A stretch of 64,000 nt of DNA, from NCBI GenBank assembly GCA_030710605.1, contig CP092874.1:37398696-37462695 (forward strand), in the 5' to 3' direction. Of this stretch, positions 36,020-44,947 are shown one piece after another. The DNA comes from Cordylochernes scorpioides. Its lineage: Eukaryota > Arthropoda > Arachnida > Pseudoscorpiones > Chernetidae. The notes beneath the pieces are model-generated. The model was given only the letters and a program-made list of their open reading frames with translations. It was not told the origin of the DNA and ran no database searches. A program made the position numbers and the translations under genes. Positions within the stretch are counted from its first letter, which is position 1, and each line of letters starts with the position of its first letter.

Positions 36020-36529
36020 TCTATATATAAAAATGAATGTTTGTATGTTTGTCTGTCTGTATGTCCGGTATACAAATTCACAATAGTTCACTAATTCAAA
36101 CCAAAACTTCCATACATAGGTAAAAGAATACGGGGAAGACGATAGGCTATTTTAAAAAATATATAAATCAATTATTAAAACTATATATTTTTAGTCAGAA
36201 AATGATGATGACGATATTGCTGTATCATGTTTGATTATCAGATACAAAATTATATCGGGAAAAATTCCAAAAAGCAGAGACCACGGGTGAAACCAGTTCA
36301 TTATTTTGTACACAGGAACAAAATTCTAACAGAAAAACATTCATTCGAGCAGAAAACAAAAGCCAGATCATCTTTCTATAAAAATATCGCTTCTCAGACA
36401 CAAAGTTTGGAGCGGGACATTTCACAAGAGTGACATCCACGGCGCCAATTTATAATTGTAACAAATAGTATTTGAATAGGGTACATTTAATAGGGTAAAA
36501 CCCGGGCGTTGCCCGGGTCATTCGGCTAG
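36020..36529 (+). mobile_element. Non-autonomous Helitron (copy 2)
   Basis: A|TCTATATATA ... ACCCGGGCGTTGCCCGGGT ... CTAG|T. Same as 19721-20231. Confidence 0.85.
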
Positions 36530-36901
36530 TTTCTTATAAAAATATATAGTTATTCTTTGTTTCCAATTTTTCTAAAAATAAAATAAGAGAAAAATAATCT
36601 AAAAATTGAATAATAAATATCCTTGTACGATGTAGCCACTAGACATGTTGTTGTGCTGCCTGGAGTATAGGGGTTCCAGCTATGCTTTCTTTCTTCCTGT
36701 GGTGTATCTATATAAGACCGGTTGTCTTAATATATATAAAGTATTAAATAATAATTAAAATAATTTATAAAAAACTAAAATAAATTGAAGTCAATCCATT
36801 ATACATCTTTAAAATTGTAACCATTAATAAAAATAAATTTATTATAAAATAGAGAAAATCAACACAACGCTATTGTAAAATAAATCGCTAAGTTCCAATT
36901 A
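36530..36901. other. Downstream (3'UTR side) of L2HGDH, with SINE-like unit
   Basis: 36631-36740 is the minus-strand SINE-like unit (relative of 1828-2828). On the minus strand AATAAATTTA/AATAAA-type signals around 36835-36850, within ~70 bp of the stop codon, are candidate polyadenylation signals for L2HGDH. No other gene. Confidence 0.45.
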
Positions 36902-37118
36902 TCACAGTTTGAAGGTGTCCACAGCGCGGTCCACGACAGATTTGGCGATGGCCAGGGAGGATGTTGCAGCTGGGGACGGGGCGTTGCGCACGTGCAACAC
37001 TCTGCCCTCCAGTCCGCAGTCAAACACAAAGTCATCCACCAGAGTCCCGTCTCTGCCTAGAGCTTGGGCCCTCACTCCAGCCGGACCTCTGCACAGGACA
37101 TCACTGTACTCAGCTATA
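36902..37118 (-). CDS. L2HGDH: L-2-hydroxyglutarate dehydrogenase, 3'-terminal coding exon
   Basis: The host gene in the window. The enzyme is a mitochondrial FAD-dependent oxidoreductase that converts L-2-hydroxyglutarate to 2-oxoglutarate. The exon encodes 71 residues to a TGA at 36902-36904. Recognisable family features, in order, are [23 protein letters not shown] and [17 protein letters not shown], the conserved FAD-domain C-terminus, ending in FKL. On the minus strand it is preceded by an AG acceptor (TGTACCGTCAG, + 37119-37120), and the first base completes a split codon. GC and codon usage are unlike the AT-rich flanks. Upstream exons must lie right of 37120; none was recognised in this window, so the last intron is either ~27 kb or longer, or the gene is incomplete here. 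The 20604-20819 copy is frameshifted. Confidence 0.9.
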
Positions 37119-37201
37119 CTGACGGTACATTTGTATGAAGGTAAATTAATGGATATTCAAACATTATAAAAATGATAAGGCACAATTTGGATTATAGATT
37201 A

Positions 37202-37390
37202 TAAACACAAGGTAATAAGACCAAATAAATAGTGTGTGACTTTCAGTAACAGCATTGTTACCATCTTCAGACAAAAGTACTGAATGGAGTTGAATGAAGT
37301 TTCAATACTTTTGTCTGGAGATGGTAACAATGCTGTTACCGAAACGTCACACACTATTTATTTGGATTTGGTCTTATTACCTTGTGTTTA
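37202..37390. repeat. Foldback element, full length
   Basis: Arms TAAACACAAGGTAATAAGAC and complementary GTCTTATTACCTTGTGTTTA enclose mirrored segments GTTACCATCTTCAGACAAAAGTA / ACTTTTGTCTGGAGATGGTAAC and GTGTGTGAC / GTCACACAC. ~88-bp arms with a short loop, so it would fold into one long hairpin. Confidence 0.85.
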
Positions 37391-37424
37391 AAAATTATAA
37401 AAACTACATAAAATGCTTATATAA

Positions 37425-37950
37425 AAAGGTGTACCTGGATCTGTAAAGAAAAAAAAAAAACTTTTTTTTCTCAACATATTTCGAGATTGCTCCCTCTTTA
37501 TCAATTTATTGTAACGATTATATTATTATCAATATATCAATAAACTAGCCGAATGACCCGGGCAACGCCCGTGTTTTACCCGATTGAATGTTTTTATTCC
37601 AATACTATTTGTTACAATTATAAATTAGAGCCGTGGATGTCACTCTTGTGAAACGTCCCGCTCCAAACTTTACATGTACATTAGGTCAGCTGGTATTACC
37701 CCTCATTTTCACCGCTAGAGGCGCGAGCGAATTGACTTTTTGTAAATATACATAATTATAAAGATAGAAGCTTCTATAGAAGATAATGATCATAATGATG
37801 ATGCGCGCGCATCCGTGACATGAGGAATTGAGGAAAGACGGTCGTGACTATATATGTATGTTGATAGGGAGCAATCTCTCGAAATATTTTGAGAAAAAAA
37901 AAATTCCCTTCTTTACAGATCCAGGTACGTCCTTTTTATATAAACTTATT
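37425..37950. repeat. Inverted repeat enclosing a Helitron
   Basis: The left arm (about 37425-37495: TACCTGGATCTGTAAAGAA .. TTTCGAGATTGCTCCCT) is the reverse complement of the right arm (about 37867-37937: AGGGAGCAATCTCTCGAAAT .. CTTTACAGATCCAGGTA). The space between arms is largely filled by the Helitron at 37545-37864, implying insertion into the loop of a pre-existing foldback element. Confidence 0.8.
37545..37864 (-). mobile_element. Short Helitron, GCGCGC-containing subfamily
   Basis: On the minus strand: A|TCAACATACATATATAGTC ... CGGGCGTTGCCCGGG hairpin (imperfect) ... GGCTAG|T. It carries the GATGATGCGCGCGCATCCGT module found repeatedly at 55561-59786. Only ~320 bp and non-coding. Confidence 0.75.
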
Positions 37951-38006
37951 TGAAGGATCACCTTTTGACTCAAACATACATAGCATGCATTTTTATTTTT
38001 TATATA

Positions 38007-38170
38007 CAGTAGAACAACCTCCATGAGAAGACACCTCTCTACAAAGAACAGTTTTCATTTGCAAAATTACCATTTTAACAATTTGGCAACTCTCAGGTAA
38101 GAGGACACCCTCCCTAAAAGACACTTTGACTCTGAAATTAGATGTTATCCTTTACAGGGAGGTTCTACTG
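38007..38170. mobile_element. pogo/Tigger-like MITE
   Basis: TA|CAGTAGAACAACCTCC ... GGGAGGTTCTACTG|TA: imperfect terminal inverted repeats of the CAGTAGAACCTC type and a TA duplication. 164 bp, non-coding. A diverged relative spans about 38425-38620, and fragments are at 19020-19370 and 35330-35680. Confidence 0.7.
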
Positions 38171-38820
38171 TATTTTTTTAAATGAAAATAAACAATATAA
38201 CATTGCAGTAAGAGCAGTAGGGATTTGCTTAATAAAAATAAATAAATAAAAAAAGAAACATATGCAAAAATAAAATAGTTTAGAATTTTGAATAAAGATA
38301 GTGTATTTTTTTTTTTTAGGACAAAATCATAAAGCCTCCGAGGTTGCGTTTCTTTCTTTAGCACGTTTAATAATGCTCAAGCTTTCGGGTATGGTGGCCC
38401 TTCTACAGGAGCAACGCAAATGGTATAGTAGAACAACAACCTTCCCATGAGAGCAGGCACTCTCACTAGAGGGCACCTCAATACAAAGGACAGTTTCCAT
38501 CACCAAAATTGGCATTTTTACAATTCAGCAACTCTCCATTAAGAGGACACCTTTCCCTAAAGGACATTTTGGCTCTGTAAATAAGGGGAGTGTTATCCTT
38601 TACAAAGAGGTTAATGTAATAAGCAGTCCTGGGCCAACTTAAGTACAGGGCAAATATCAAAATTTTGTGCCACTCTTACAAGTGAACACTACCAGCCAAC
38701 AGCTACATCTGAATCCAGGTCAGGGTCGGCAGAAAAGGTTCTCCATGTCACCTTAACATCTCCTACAACAGTAGCTTAAAATACAATATAATACACTGCG
38801 GCCTGTAATTGTAAAACGAC
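38171..38820. other. AT-rich spacer with second MITE relic
   Basis: 38425-38620 repeats words of the pogo-like MITE (AAAGGACA, TAAGAGGACACCT, CCCTAAAGGACA). No gene recognised. Confidence 0.5.
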
Positions 38821-39178
38821 ACTTGAAGTTACACTGCATGAGTTTCTTTTAAACAAAAAATCAAAACTTTATTTCAAGGTGAAATATCAACTATTTCTAT
38901 CCTTTTTGGATGAGGTATGAAAGGGTGAATTATGAAGAGTAATGAAGTTATGTATCATTTACGAACGGAGTAGCCTAATGGACATGGCATCTGCCCGGTA
39001 AGCGGAACATTGTGGGTTCGATTCCCATCCCTGGACACTTTTATTTTTCCATTCGTCATTACTCTTCATAATTCACCCTTTCATACCTCATCCAAAAAGG
39101 ATAGAAAGTCGATATTTCACCTTGAAATAAAGTTTTGATTTTTCGTTTAAAAGGAACTCATGCGGTGTAACTTCAAGT
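38821..39178. repeat. Foldback element with a tRNA-like loop
   Basis: The left arm 38821-38945 (ACTTGAAGTTACACTGCATG ... TATGAAGAGTAATGA) is the reverse complement, with few mismatches, of the right arm 39056-39178. The ~110-nt loop consists mostly of the tRNA-Thr-like sequence at 38964-39036. Confidence 0.9.
38964..39036 (+). tRNA. tRNA-Thr(GGT)-like sequence in foldback loop
   Basis: Loop CCGGTAA within stem TCTGC/GCGGA gives anticodon GGT. The T-arm is GTGGG-TTCGATT-CCCAT with B box GGTTCGATTCC. The A box is TAGCCTAATGG. The 3' acceptor strand CCCTGGA has no partner because the 5' strand reads AACGGAG, so aminoacylation is unlikely. The copy at 56362 has an intact 5' strand. Best called a mobile tRNA-derived sequence. 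Confidence 0.6.
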
Positions 39179-39444
39179 AGCTCTTTTTACTCATCGTGGA
39201 GATTTAATCTATGAATTCAGTCCCCATGGCCTTGTATAATTATACAATATGACCCGGCGGTGACGTCGCGCGATTAATCGACCAATCAAGGAGCGCCGTC
39301 CAATTTCGACCATGCTCTCTAGTTCGTGGGTAACTAGAGATAGCCCTGTCGAAATCCGTCCGCTCAAAGATGGTAGACCAAAGTGTTGACCTCACACGCA
39401 CCAAGTGCATACACGCAGAAACCGGTAACAGCACAATCATGCAA
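39179..39444. other. Sequence downstream of LINE frame (probable 3' UTR)
   Basis: Moderately GC-rich with a TGACGTCGCGCGATTAATCG segment. The minus frame 39240-39440 is not recognisable. Position suggests LINE 3' UTR, but no clear tail is visible. Confidence 0.4.
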
Positions 39445-41481
39445 TTAAGGGGAACTAGAGTCAGAGACCTCCTCTGATTCCTCCTCGCGGATCCGCAGCT
39501 TCAATCTGTCACTAGCCAGGAGAAAATCAACACAGGCGTGCCAGGTTGATTTACTGTGGATGAAGTCGCGGAGTGATCTTGGCGTATGACCAAGTTCCTT
39601 TCCAGCGATAAATAGCAGGCGAGTTCTAAGGGAATCGAGACTGTCACACTCGAGCAAAATATGTTCAAGGGTTTCCTCCGCTCCAGAGTCGCAGTAGAGG
39701 CACGTGGGATCGTCAATAAATCCCATTTTGTGGGAAAAGCTGTCTGTCCAAGTGTGTCCGGAAAGCAATCCTACAACAGCGTGCACGCTAGGAACAATGA
39801 ATGCATACTTTTTGTCTAGGAGACTCATTGGAGTGAGGCCAAAGCGGGTGCAGATGGGGCGAGTGGTGGAGCTGAATCTGCTCTGCCAAGCCGCCCACGC
39901 CAGTTTGCGCGCTGTGGATTCTAGATACGAGAGCGGCGCGAGGCGATAACAGCTCGGGAGATCAGACCCAGCGCCAGCCTTCGCAAGCTCATCTGCAACG
40001 TCGTTGCGGACGGTTCCGCTGTGACCTTTGATCCATCGTATGGAACATCTATTCCCATTGCGGTTCAGTTGTGAAATCAACAGCAAAGCCCTGTTGATCA
40101 GGAAGTTTCCTGTCCTGCAGTTGAGGACTGAGTTCACAACCGAAAGATTGTCCAGGAGAACCTCAATAGTGGTATTGATGGGGAGCTCTGAAGCGTTCTC
40201 AAGTGCCTTGATCAAGCCAAATGCTTCAGCTTGAAAAACTGAACAGTGACGTGACAAAGGATAGCAGACACGCAGTTCATGAAAGTTGTCATTCATACAC
40301 ACTCTATATAAACCTGCGCCAACTCCATCATTGGTCTTGGAGCCGTCTGTGTAGTAGGTGACCTCGGGTGGTAGTTCAGGAATATTACTAGGAAGGAAAA
40401 AGAAAGGTGGATATGGCAGAGGTTGTGGAGATGGAGGAGGTTCAACCGGAAAATCAGCATCCACGTAACCATATTTTTTAAGATACAGTTGCGTTTTGAC
40501 ACCAATTTCCAGGTCAAGGGGTAGAACACGAGATAAGGAGATAAGATAGGAGTTGTTTGTTGTTTTAAAAGCACGGCAAGCTAAGACAAGGAAGAAACGT
40601 TGCGTGCTTAATAAGAGCTTTCTGGAGCGTTCAATAAGATTAGGAAACCATACTGGGGAGGCGTAAGCCAAGACGGGAATAACAACCTGCAGGTACAGCA
40701 TTCTCAAGGCTCGGAATCCAAAACCAAAGTTGAAGTTAGCGGCCGCTGACAGGCGCGGTAGCTTGCCGCGGACTTTGGAGCAGACTTCAGCAACGTGCTG
40801 GTGAAAAGTCAAACGGTTGTCGAACCTCACACCAAGCACCCTGATGGAGTCGCTCCATTGAACGACCTGGCCATTGCTGACCAGATCGCGTCGCAGCATC
40901 CTAATGCGCCCGCGGGGTTTTTGAACAAACATAGCCTGGCATTTATTCACACTGAGCTCAAGTTTATGTAATCCACACCAATTGGTGATCAGATCAATGG
41001 CGTGTTGTGCCTTAGACAGTTGACCATGCCTCAATCCCGAGATCACAACAACCAGGTCATCTGCGTAGGCCTGTGGATATACACAATTCTTGTACCCCAG
41101 TGTGAGCAATTCATCAAAGACGATGTTCCAAAGGAAGGGCCCGAGAACTGAGCCTTGTGGACAACCCTTGGAAACGCGTCTAGTGACAGTGCATCCATTT
41201 ACAGACAGTCTGACAGAGCGATGGGCCAAGAACGAGCGAATTAAATCGTGGACGTTCTTGGGACAGTCGCTTTTACGCAGGGCCCGCAATATACTGGAGT
41301 GTAGTACATTATCAAAGGCACCTTTGACATCAAAAAAGAGAAGAATAGCAGATTTAAATAAGTCTAGCGACCGGGAGAGGGTATTTTTTAATTTTAAGAG
41401 TGCGGCAATAGTTGATTTACAGGGTCTGAAACCAAACTGGTTTGGCTGGGCTTTACACATTCTCCATATATATACAAACAT
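39445..41481 (-). CDS. LINE RT-RNase H protein (R1/LOA/I-like), uninterrupted frame
   Basis: From the first ATG (41481) the frame runs 678 codons without a stop. Domains (numbered from the TTG-initiated frame at 41529): RT from residue ~28 (QFGFRPCKST) with FDVKGAFDN at 66-74, KGCPQGSVLGP at 121-131 and AYADD at 154-158. Then RNase H with acidic residues in TDGSK (394), QAEAFG (435), LLDN (460) and NDVADELAK (510-513). Then a CX2CX9HX4C finger (610-628). The RNase H and QGSVLGP...WN pattern point to the I superfamily. Endonuclease and ORF1 are missing (5' truncation). The first ~24 residues come from an unrelated promoter-like repeat (see 41482-41600), so the start is chimaeric. Catalytic residues look intact. 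Confidence 0.85.
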   Translation of the reverse strand: MFVYIWRMCKAQPNQFGFRPCKSTIAALLKLKNTLSRSLDLFKSAILLFFDVKGAFDNVLHSSILRALRKSDCPKNVHDLIRSFLAHRSVRLSVNGCTVTRRVSKGCPQGSVLGPFLWNIVFDELLTLGYKNCVYPQAYADDLVVVISGLRHGQLSKAQHAIDLITNWCGLHKLELSVNKCQAMFVQKPRGRIRMLRRDLVSNGQVVQWSDSIRVLGVRFDNRLTFHQHVAEVCSKVRGKLPRLSAAANFNFGFGFRALRMLYLQVVIPVLAYASPVWFPNLIERSRKLLLSTQRFFLVLACRAFKTTNNSYLISLSRVLPLDLEIGVKTQLYLKKYGYVDADFPVEPPPSPQPLPYPPFFFLPSNIPELPPEVTYYTDGSKTNDGVGAGLYRVCMNDNFHELRVCYPLSRHCSVFQAEAFGLIKALENASELPINTTIEVLLDNLSVVNSVLNCRTGNFLINRALLLISQLNRNGNRCSIRWIKGHSGTVRNDVADELAKAGAGSDLPSCYRLAPLSYLESTARKLAWAAWQSRFSSTTRPICTRFGLTPMSLLDKKYAFIVPSVHAVVGLLSGHTWTDSFSHKMGFIDDPTCLYCDSGAEETLEHILLECDSLDSLRTRLLFIAGKELGHTPRSLRDFIHSKSTWHACVDFLLASDRLKLRIREEESEEVSDSSSP

Positions 41482-41600
41482 GGCCACATTCGTCCAATGA
41501 GAAGGCGGGAGAGATTTGTTCACAAACAAACGAAAACAAAATTCTTTCCACTAAAACCTGAGATAAGATATGATAAGATTGCAAATATTTGTCAATATAA
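41482..41600 (-). promoter_or_regulatory. Promoter-like repeat fused upstream of LINE frame
   Basis: On the minus strand CTCATTGGACGAATGTGGCC precedes ATGTTTGTATATATATGG. The same block, CTCATTGGACGAATGTGGCC then TATATAAGAGG, is at 10004-10040 and 25832-25868. The TATA-like sequence and the first ATG overlap, so any transcript from it would start near or after the ATG. Function inferred, not shown. Confidence 0.4.
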
Positions 41601-41732
41601 TTTGACATATGTGTTACTTCTGTATTGCTCTTCTATGGCACTTCTACTAGTTATTATTGATGTACTTTCAGTATAAAGGAAATTGCACTCGGGGAAATTC
41701 TTGGGCGAAGCCGGGTCATATAATATAGTATA

Positions 41733-41740
41733 ATCTAGTA
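41733..41740. repeat. hAT target-site duplication, left
   Basis: ATCTAGTA. It matches exactly the 8 bp at 59863-59870. Confidence 0.95.
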
Positions 41741-42395
41741 CAGGGGTGGCGAACGTGCGGCCTTAAGGCCGCATGTGGCCTTTTCTTGCCCAAGTTGTGG
41801 CCTTTTCATAAATTCAAAATTATAATTTTTGTTTCGCTGTTTTCAATTACTTTCATTATTTTATTGAAAATATCTAATACGAATGTCATATAATATATAT
41901 GATATAGTAAATGTATTTAAATTTCTAAAAGTAATTCAAGTGTCGTGCTAAAAATGAAGTACATAACTATACCACTATTTCAGCAGCGCCGATTTGCGGT
42001 CAACACTAGTACTAAAACTAAATGTAACGTCCAAATAACGTCGAGGCAAAGTAATTGCCGGTGTGTAACTGTATCAACTTTACTGAATGGTTGTTTATTT
42101 TTTTAATAAGGTAAGTTATAAGATAATACATATTACAAACATCGAACAATGTTTTCTATTGTATTGTAGTAAAATACGGGTAAATTAAAAAATTTTAATA
42201 ATCACATTGCATAATTTAAAATTTTTTATCAGTTGAACAATTATTAATATATTTAATTTTCTGCAAAAGTAAACTTATGTAAAAAAATGTCGATTTTGAT
42301 TTCAGTCCATTTCTCCCGTATTTTCAAAACACAATTTTATGTGCGGCATGGTCTTTTTATGTATAAATTTTCATAAATATTTTAATTTTAGAATC

Positions 42396-42900
42396 ATGTC
42401 TAAAAAACAAAAAAGGACTCTAAAGGACGAGAATCGATTATTTAATGAAGAATGGGAATTGCAATACTTCTTAATTAGTTCCAAAGATAAAATGGTTTGT
42501 TTGTTATTTAGTACAGTTATAACTACAATTAAAAAGTAAAATGCTAATCAACATTACATGACTCATGCGAATCATAAATATGCAATTCTTGAAGGAGAAG
42601 CACGTAAAACTATATTACAACAACTTAAAAATGAAAAGCTTCACCGGCAACAAACTTTCAATAAGTTCTTTCAACAAAATAATAATGCCACGGAAGCAAC
42701 ATACAAAGTAGCGTACATTCTTGGAAAATGGGGAAAACCATTTAGCGACGTTGAAATGATAAAAGAATGTATTGTGGAAGTGGTCAAATGCTTACATCCA
42801 GAAAAAGTAGATAAATACAAACAATTACCTCTTTCAAGAGGAACCATCACCGAACGACAACACGAATTAGCTACAAATATAAAACAACAGTTCTGTATAT
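42396..42900 (+). pseudogene. hAT transposase, N-terminal part
   Basis: The ATG at 42396 begins MSKKQKRTLKDENRLFNEEW, like ZBED5/GTF2I-repeat-type hAT transposases. The BED zinc finger is damaged: the CX2C reads VCLLF, and a TAA near 42538 precedes HYMTHANH. The frame then continues with the conserved KPFSDVEMIKEC ... LHPEK ... LPLSRGTITER block to ATNIKQQ, where it meets a (TA)n run and the nested insertion. The C-terminal part resumes 7.2 kb away at 50163. Confidence 0.8.
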
Positions 42901-43278
42901 ATATATATATATATATATATTAATAGTAATTTTTTATATTTGGAAAATAGAGGAAAAGTAAACTATATATATGTATATATATATATAAAGAAACCATTTA
43001 TTAACTGGTTAACTATCTACTACACATGGAACAAACCAAAAGTGATTAAAAATTACTAATTAAGACAATTAAGATCATAACAATTTTATATATATAGTCA
43101 CAAGATTCCAACAATTAGAATAGGGTACAATTAACTCTCAAGAGTAAAGTAAAGAAAATGCGTGAATAACATTAAGATTACACTAAAGTTAACTATTGGT
43201 TTTAATTCTGACAAAACTACGACAGATAAAGAAACCATTTATTAACTGGTATCTAATACATATGGAACAAACCAACAA
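42901..43278. other. AT-rich inserted DNA with internal direct repeat
   Basis: AAAGAAACCATTTATTAACTGG occurs at 42987 and 43228, and CAACAATTAGAATAGGGTAC at ~43110 and ~43274, forming an imperfect direct repeat about 200 bp apart. (TA)n tracts at 42895-42990. The element is unidentified. It lies between the hAT N-terminus and the gypsy element. Confidence 0.5.
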
Positions 43279-43638
43279 TTAGAATAGGGTACATGGGATG
43301 ATATCTGGACCATATACAATGTTGAGGACATAACCATCACGTATATCTTGGCTGTATAGACTTTCTGAATCTATCAGACGTTTATGATAAGCTAGGTCAA
43401 AATTATTGTACTTCGTAAATGGATACATCTGTTTGATAAGGTTCTTCAGTTGTCCAGCTGTCGTAGATCTACGTAGTTTGAATGCACGATGTGGATCTGT
43501 TCGAATACCAGCTACAAATACAAGCATCTCATCAACTTCTTCAATTTCTATAGTTGAATGATTGCTCCCCATGATCGACATGAAATGCAGAGATACTGGT
43601 TTTAAATACTTTACAGTACTTTTTAGCTCTTTCAGCAA
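43279..43638 (-). CDS. Small ubiquitin-like (beta-grasp) reading frame
   Basis: The frame is open for 119 codons from a TTG. The first ATGs give MSIMGSNHS..., about 100 residues. Residues ~38-110 have the order of a ubiquitin-like fold: hydrophobic strand (EMLVFVAGI), strand FKLRRSTT, helix AGQLKNLIKQM, then FDLAYHKRLIDSESLYSQDI and YVLNIVYG. These align by eye to ubiquitin's helix, LIFAGKQLEDGRTLSDY and LHLVL segments. There is no C-terminal diglycine, so conjugation is unlikely. Upstream in-frame sequence is coding-like but stopped by TAA. It is either a captured host fragment or part of an unidentified element. Function unknown. Confidence 0.45.
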   Translation of the reverse strand: MLKELKSTVKYLKPVSLHFMSIMGSNHSTIEIEEVDEMLVFVAGIRTDPHRAFKLRRSTTAGQLKNLIKQMYPFTKYNNFDLAYHKRLIDSESLYSQDIRDGYVLNIVYGPDIIPCTLF

Positions 43639-43950
43639 TTCTTTTTATAACAAATTTGGTAACGGTATCTTCACAAAGTTATCTTCAAACTTTTCTTTTG
43701 CATTCAAAAATGAATCTTTTAAATCTTCTTAAGCTGTAGTTATCACTCAAATTGATTTGTAAATAAAAAAAAAATTTGACAAAAATTTATGGAAATTCTT
43801 CGCTTATAGAAAGAGAAAAAAATACTTCTATTGAAAAATAATCTTTCTCTGGCGTTGATAATCTCGTCTGAATATATATGTCATAAAAAAAAAAAAGACG
43901 TATTCTAGGTACGTTACCAATTCATTCAGGCAGTCGTGGATTGAAATGAA
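43639..43950. other. AT-rich flank of gypsy LTR
   Basis: It includes possibly coding minus-strand sequence just upstream of the ubiquitin-like frame (LKDSFLNAKEKFEDNF...). Otherwise unrecognised. Confidence 0.4.
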
Positions 43951-44157
43951 TGATAAACAAAAAAAAAAACTATTTGGTTGTATTCCTTTTGTAACGATTT
44001 CTTTACATTTTAAAAATTAACTCTGTGTTTAGTTCTTTGATTATTTAAATTATAATTTTAGTTATATTATGAAAACAATATTAATAAATATTATAGTTAT
44101 GATTATAAAATTTTAATTATATTAATGAATAATAAAAATCATATTTTTATTATGTCA
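43951..44157 (-). repeat. gypsy 3' LTR
   Basis: 207 bp. On the minus strand it begins TGACATAATAAAAATATG and ends GTTTATCA (TG...CA). Preceded on the minus strand by the purine tract GGAGGGAAGAAA (44158-44169). Matches the LTR at 49959-50161. Confidence 0.85.
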
Positions 44158-44169
44158 TTTCTTCCCTCC
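44158..44169 (-). other. gypsy polypurine tract
   Basis: On the minus strand GGAGGGAAGAAA immediately precedes the TGACA start of the 3' LTR. This is the expected plus-strand primer of an LTR element. Confidence 0.7.
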
Positions 44170-44947
44170 AAGGATAAAAATTAGGGAGTAATTTTCAAAG
44201 TAAAAAAAAAGTATCATTATTATTTACATAGTTTATCAATTAAGATGGAGGATACCAATTGAAGCTATATCAATGATGCTTTTTATTTCTTCTACATATT
44301 CCTATTGGTACCTTTTTTCTTGACAGTAGCTGAAAATTATCCAATCTTATTTGAATTTATAGGTGTCTCCTTCCTATAATTCATAAGGGGATTTACCTCA
44401 TGAATTGAGTAGGCCTTCTCAGGGCTCTCAAGATTCAAAAGGTACTTTGCCACATGCCAAAAAAATATATATATTTTTGAAAATCACAAATTTATTTCTC
44501 ATAATGACAAATTGCTATCCAACATCTTGTTTCACATTTATTTTATAAAAACATAAAATAATGGGTTATTTACTTCCACATAATAAAAATATTTACACAT
44601 GAAGTTTTATTATTTACATAAAAAAAAGAATGTTCGAATATGAAATGTTCCATATAAAATTTGTGAGGGAAAAATATATAGAATCAGATGAGTGAATTTC
44701 TCAACAAATAAAATCAAAATGTAAAATATTTACAACAATTGAAAAGAAAAGTGTCAAGTTATATCTAGTATATTATTGATAACTCAAAAAAATATATAGT
44801 CCTCTATAGTCCTTGAGTGTTTTTAAAAGCACAGTTTTATATTGTAATAGTATACCTTATTTGTGCACAAAAATTATATTCTCAAGGTTTAATTTTTAGG
44901 CTAGTTATTTTTGGTATTGTCTTATTTATGTTAAGATTTTCCTGCCA

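Larger units (their letters stand above)
21121..37390. repeat. Large duplicated block, copy 2 (B')
   Basis: Begins at the first base after the gap with the sequence found at 5265. Matches copy 1 throughout with array-length differences (see copy 1). Continues past the point where copy 1 stops, giving the unique region C. Confidence 0.95.

Noticed and set aside
38964-39036. Functional tRNA-Thr gene
   Set aside because: The acceptor stem cannot pair because the 5' strand is mutated, and it sits in a foldback loop. Treated as tRNA-derived.
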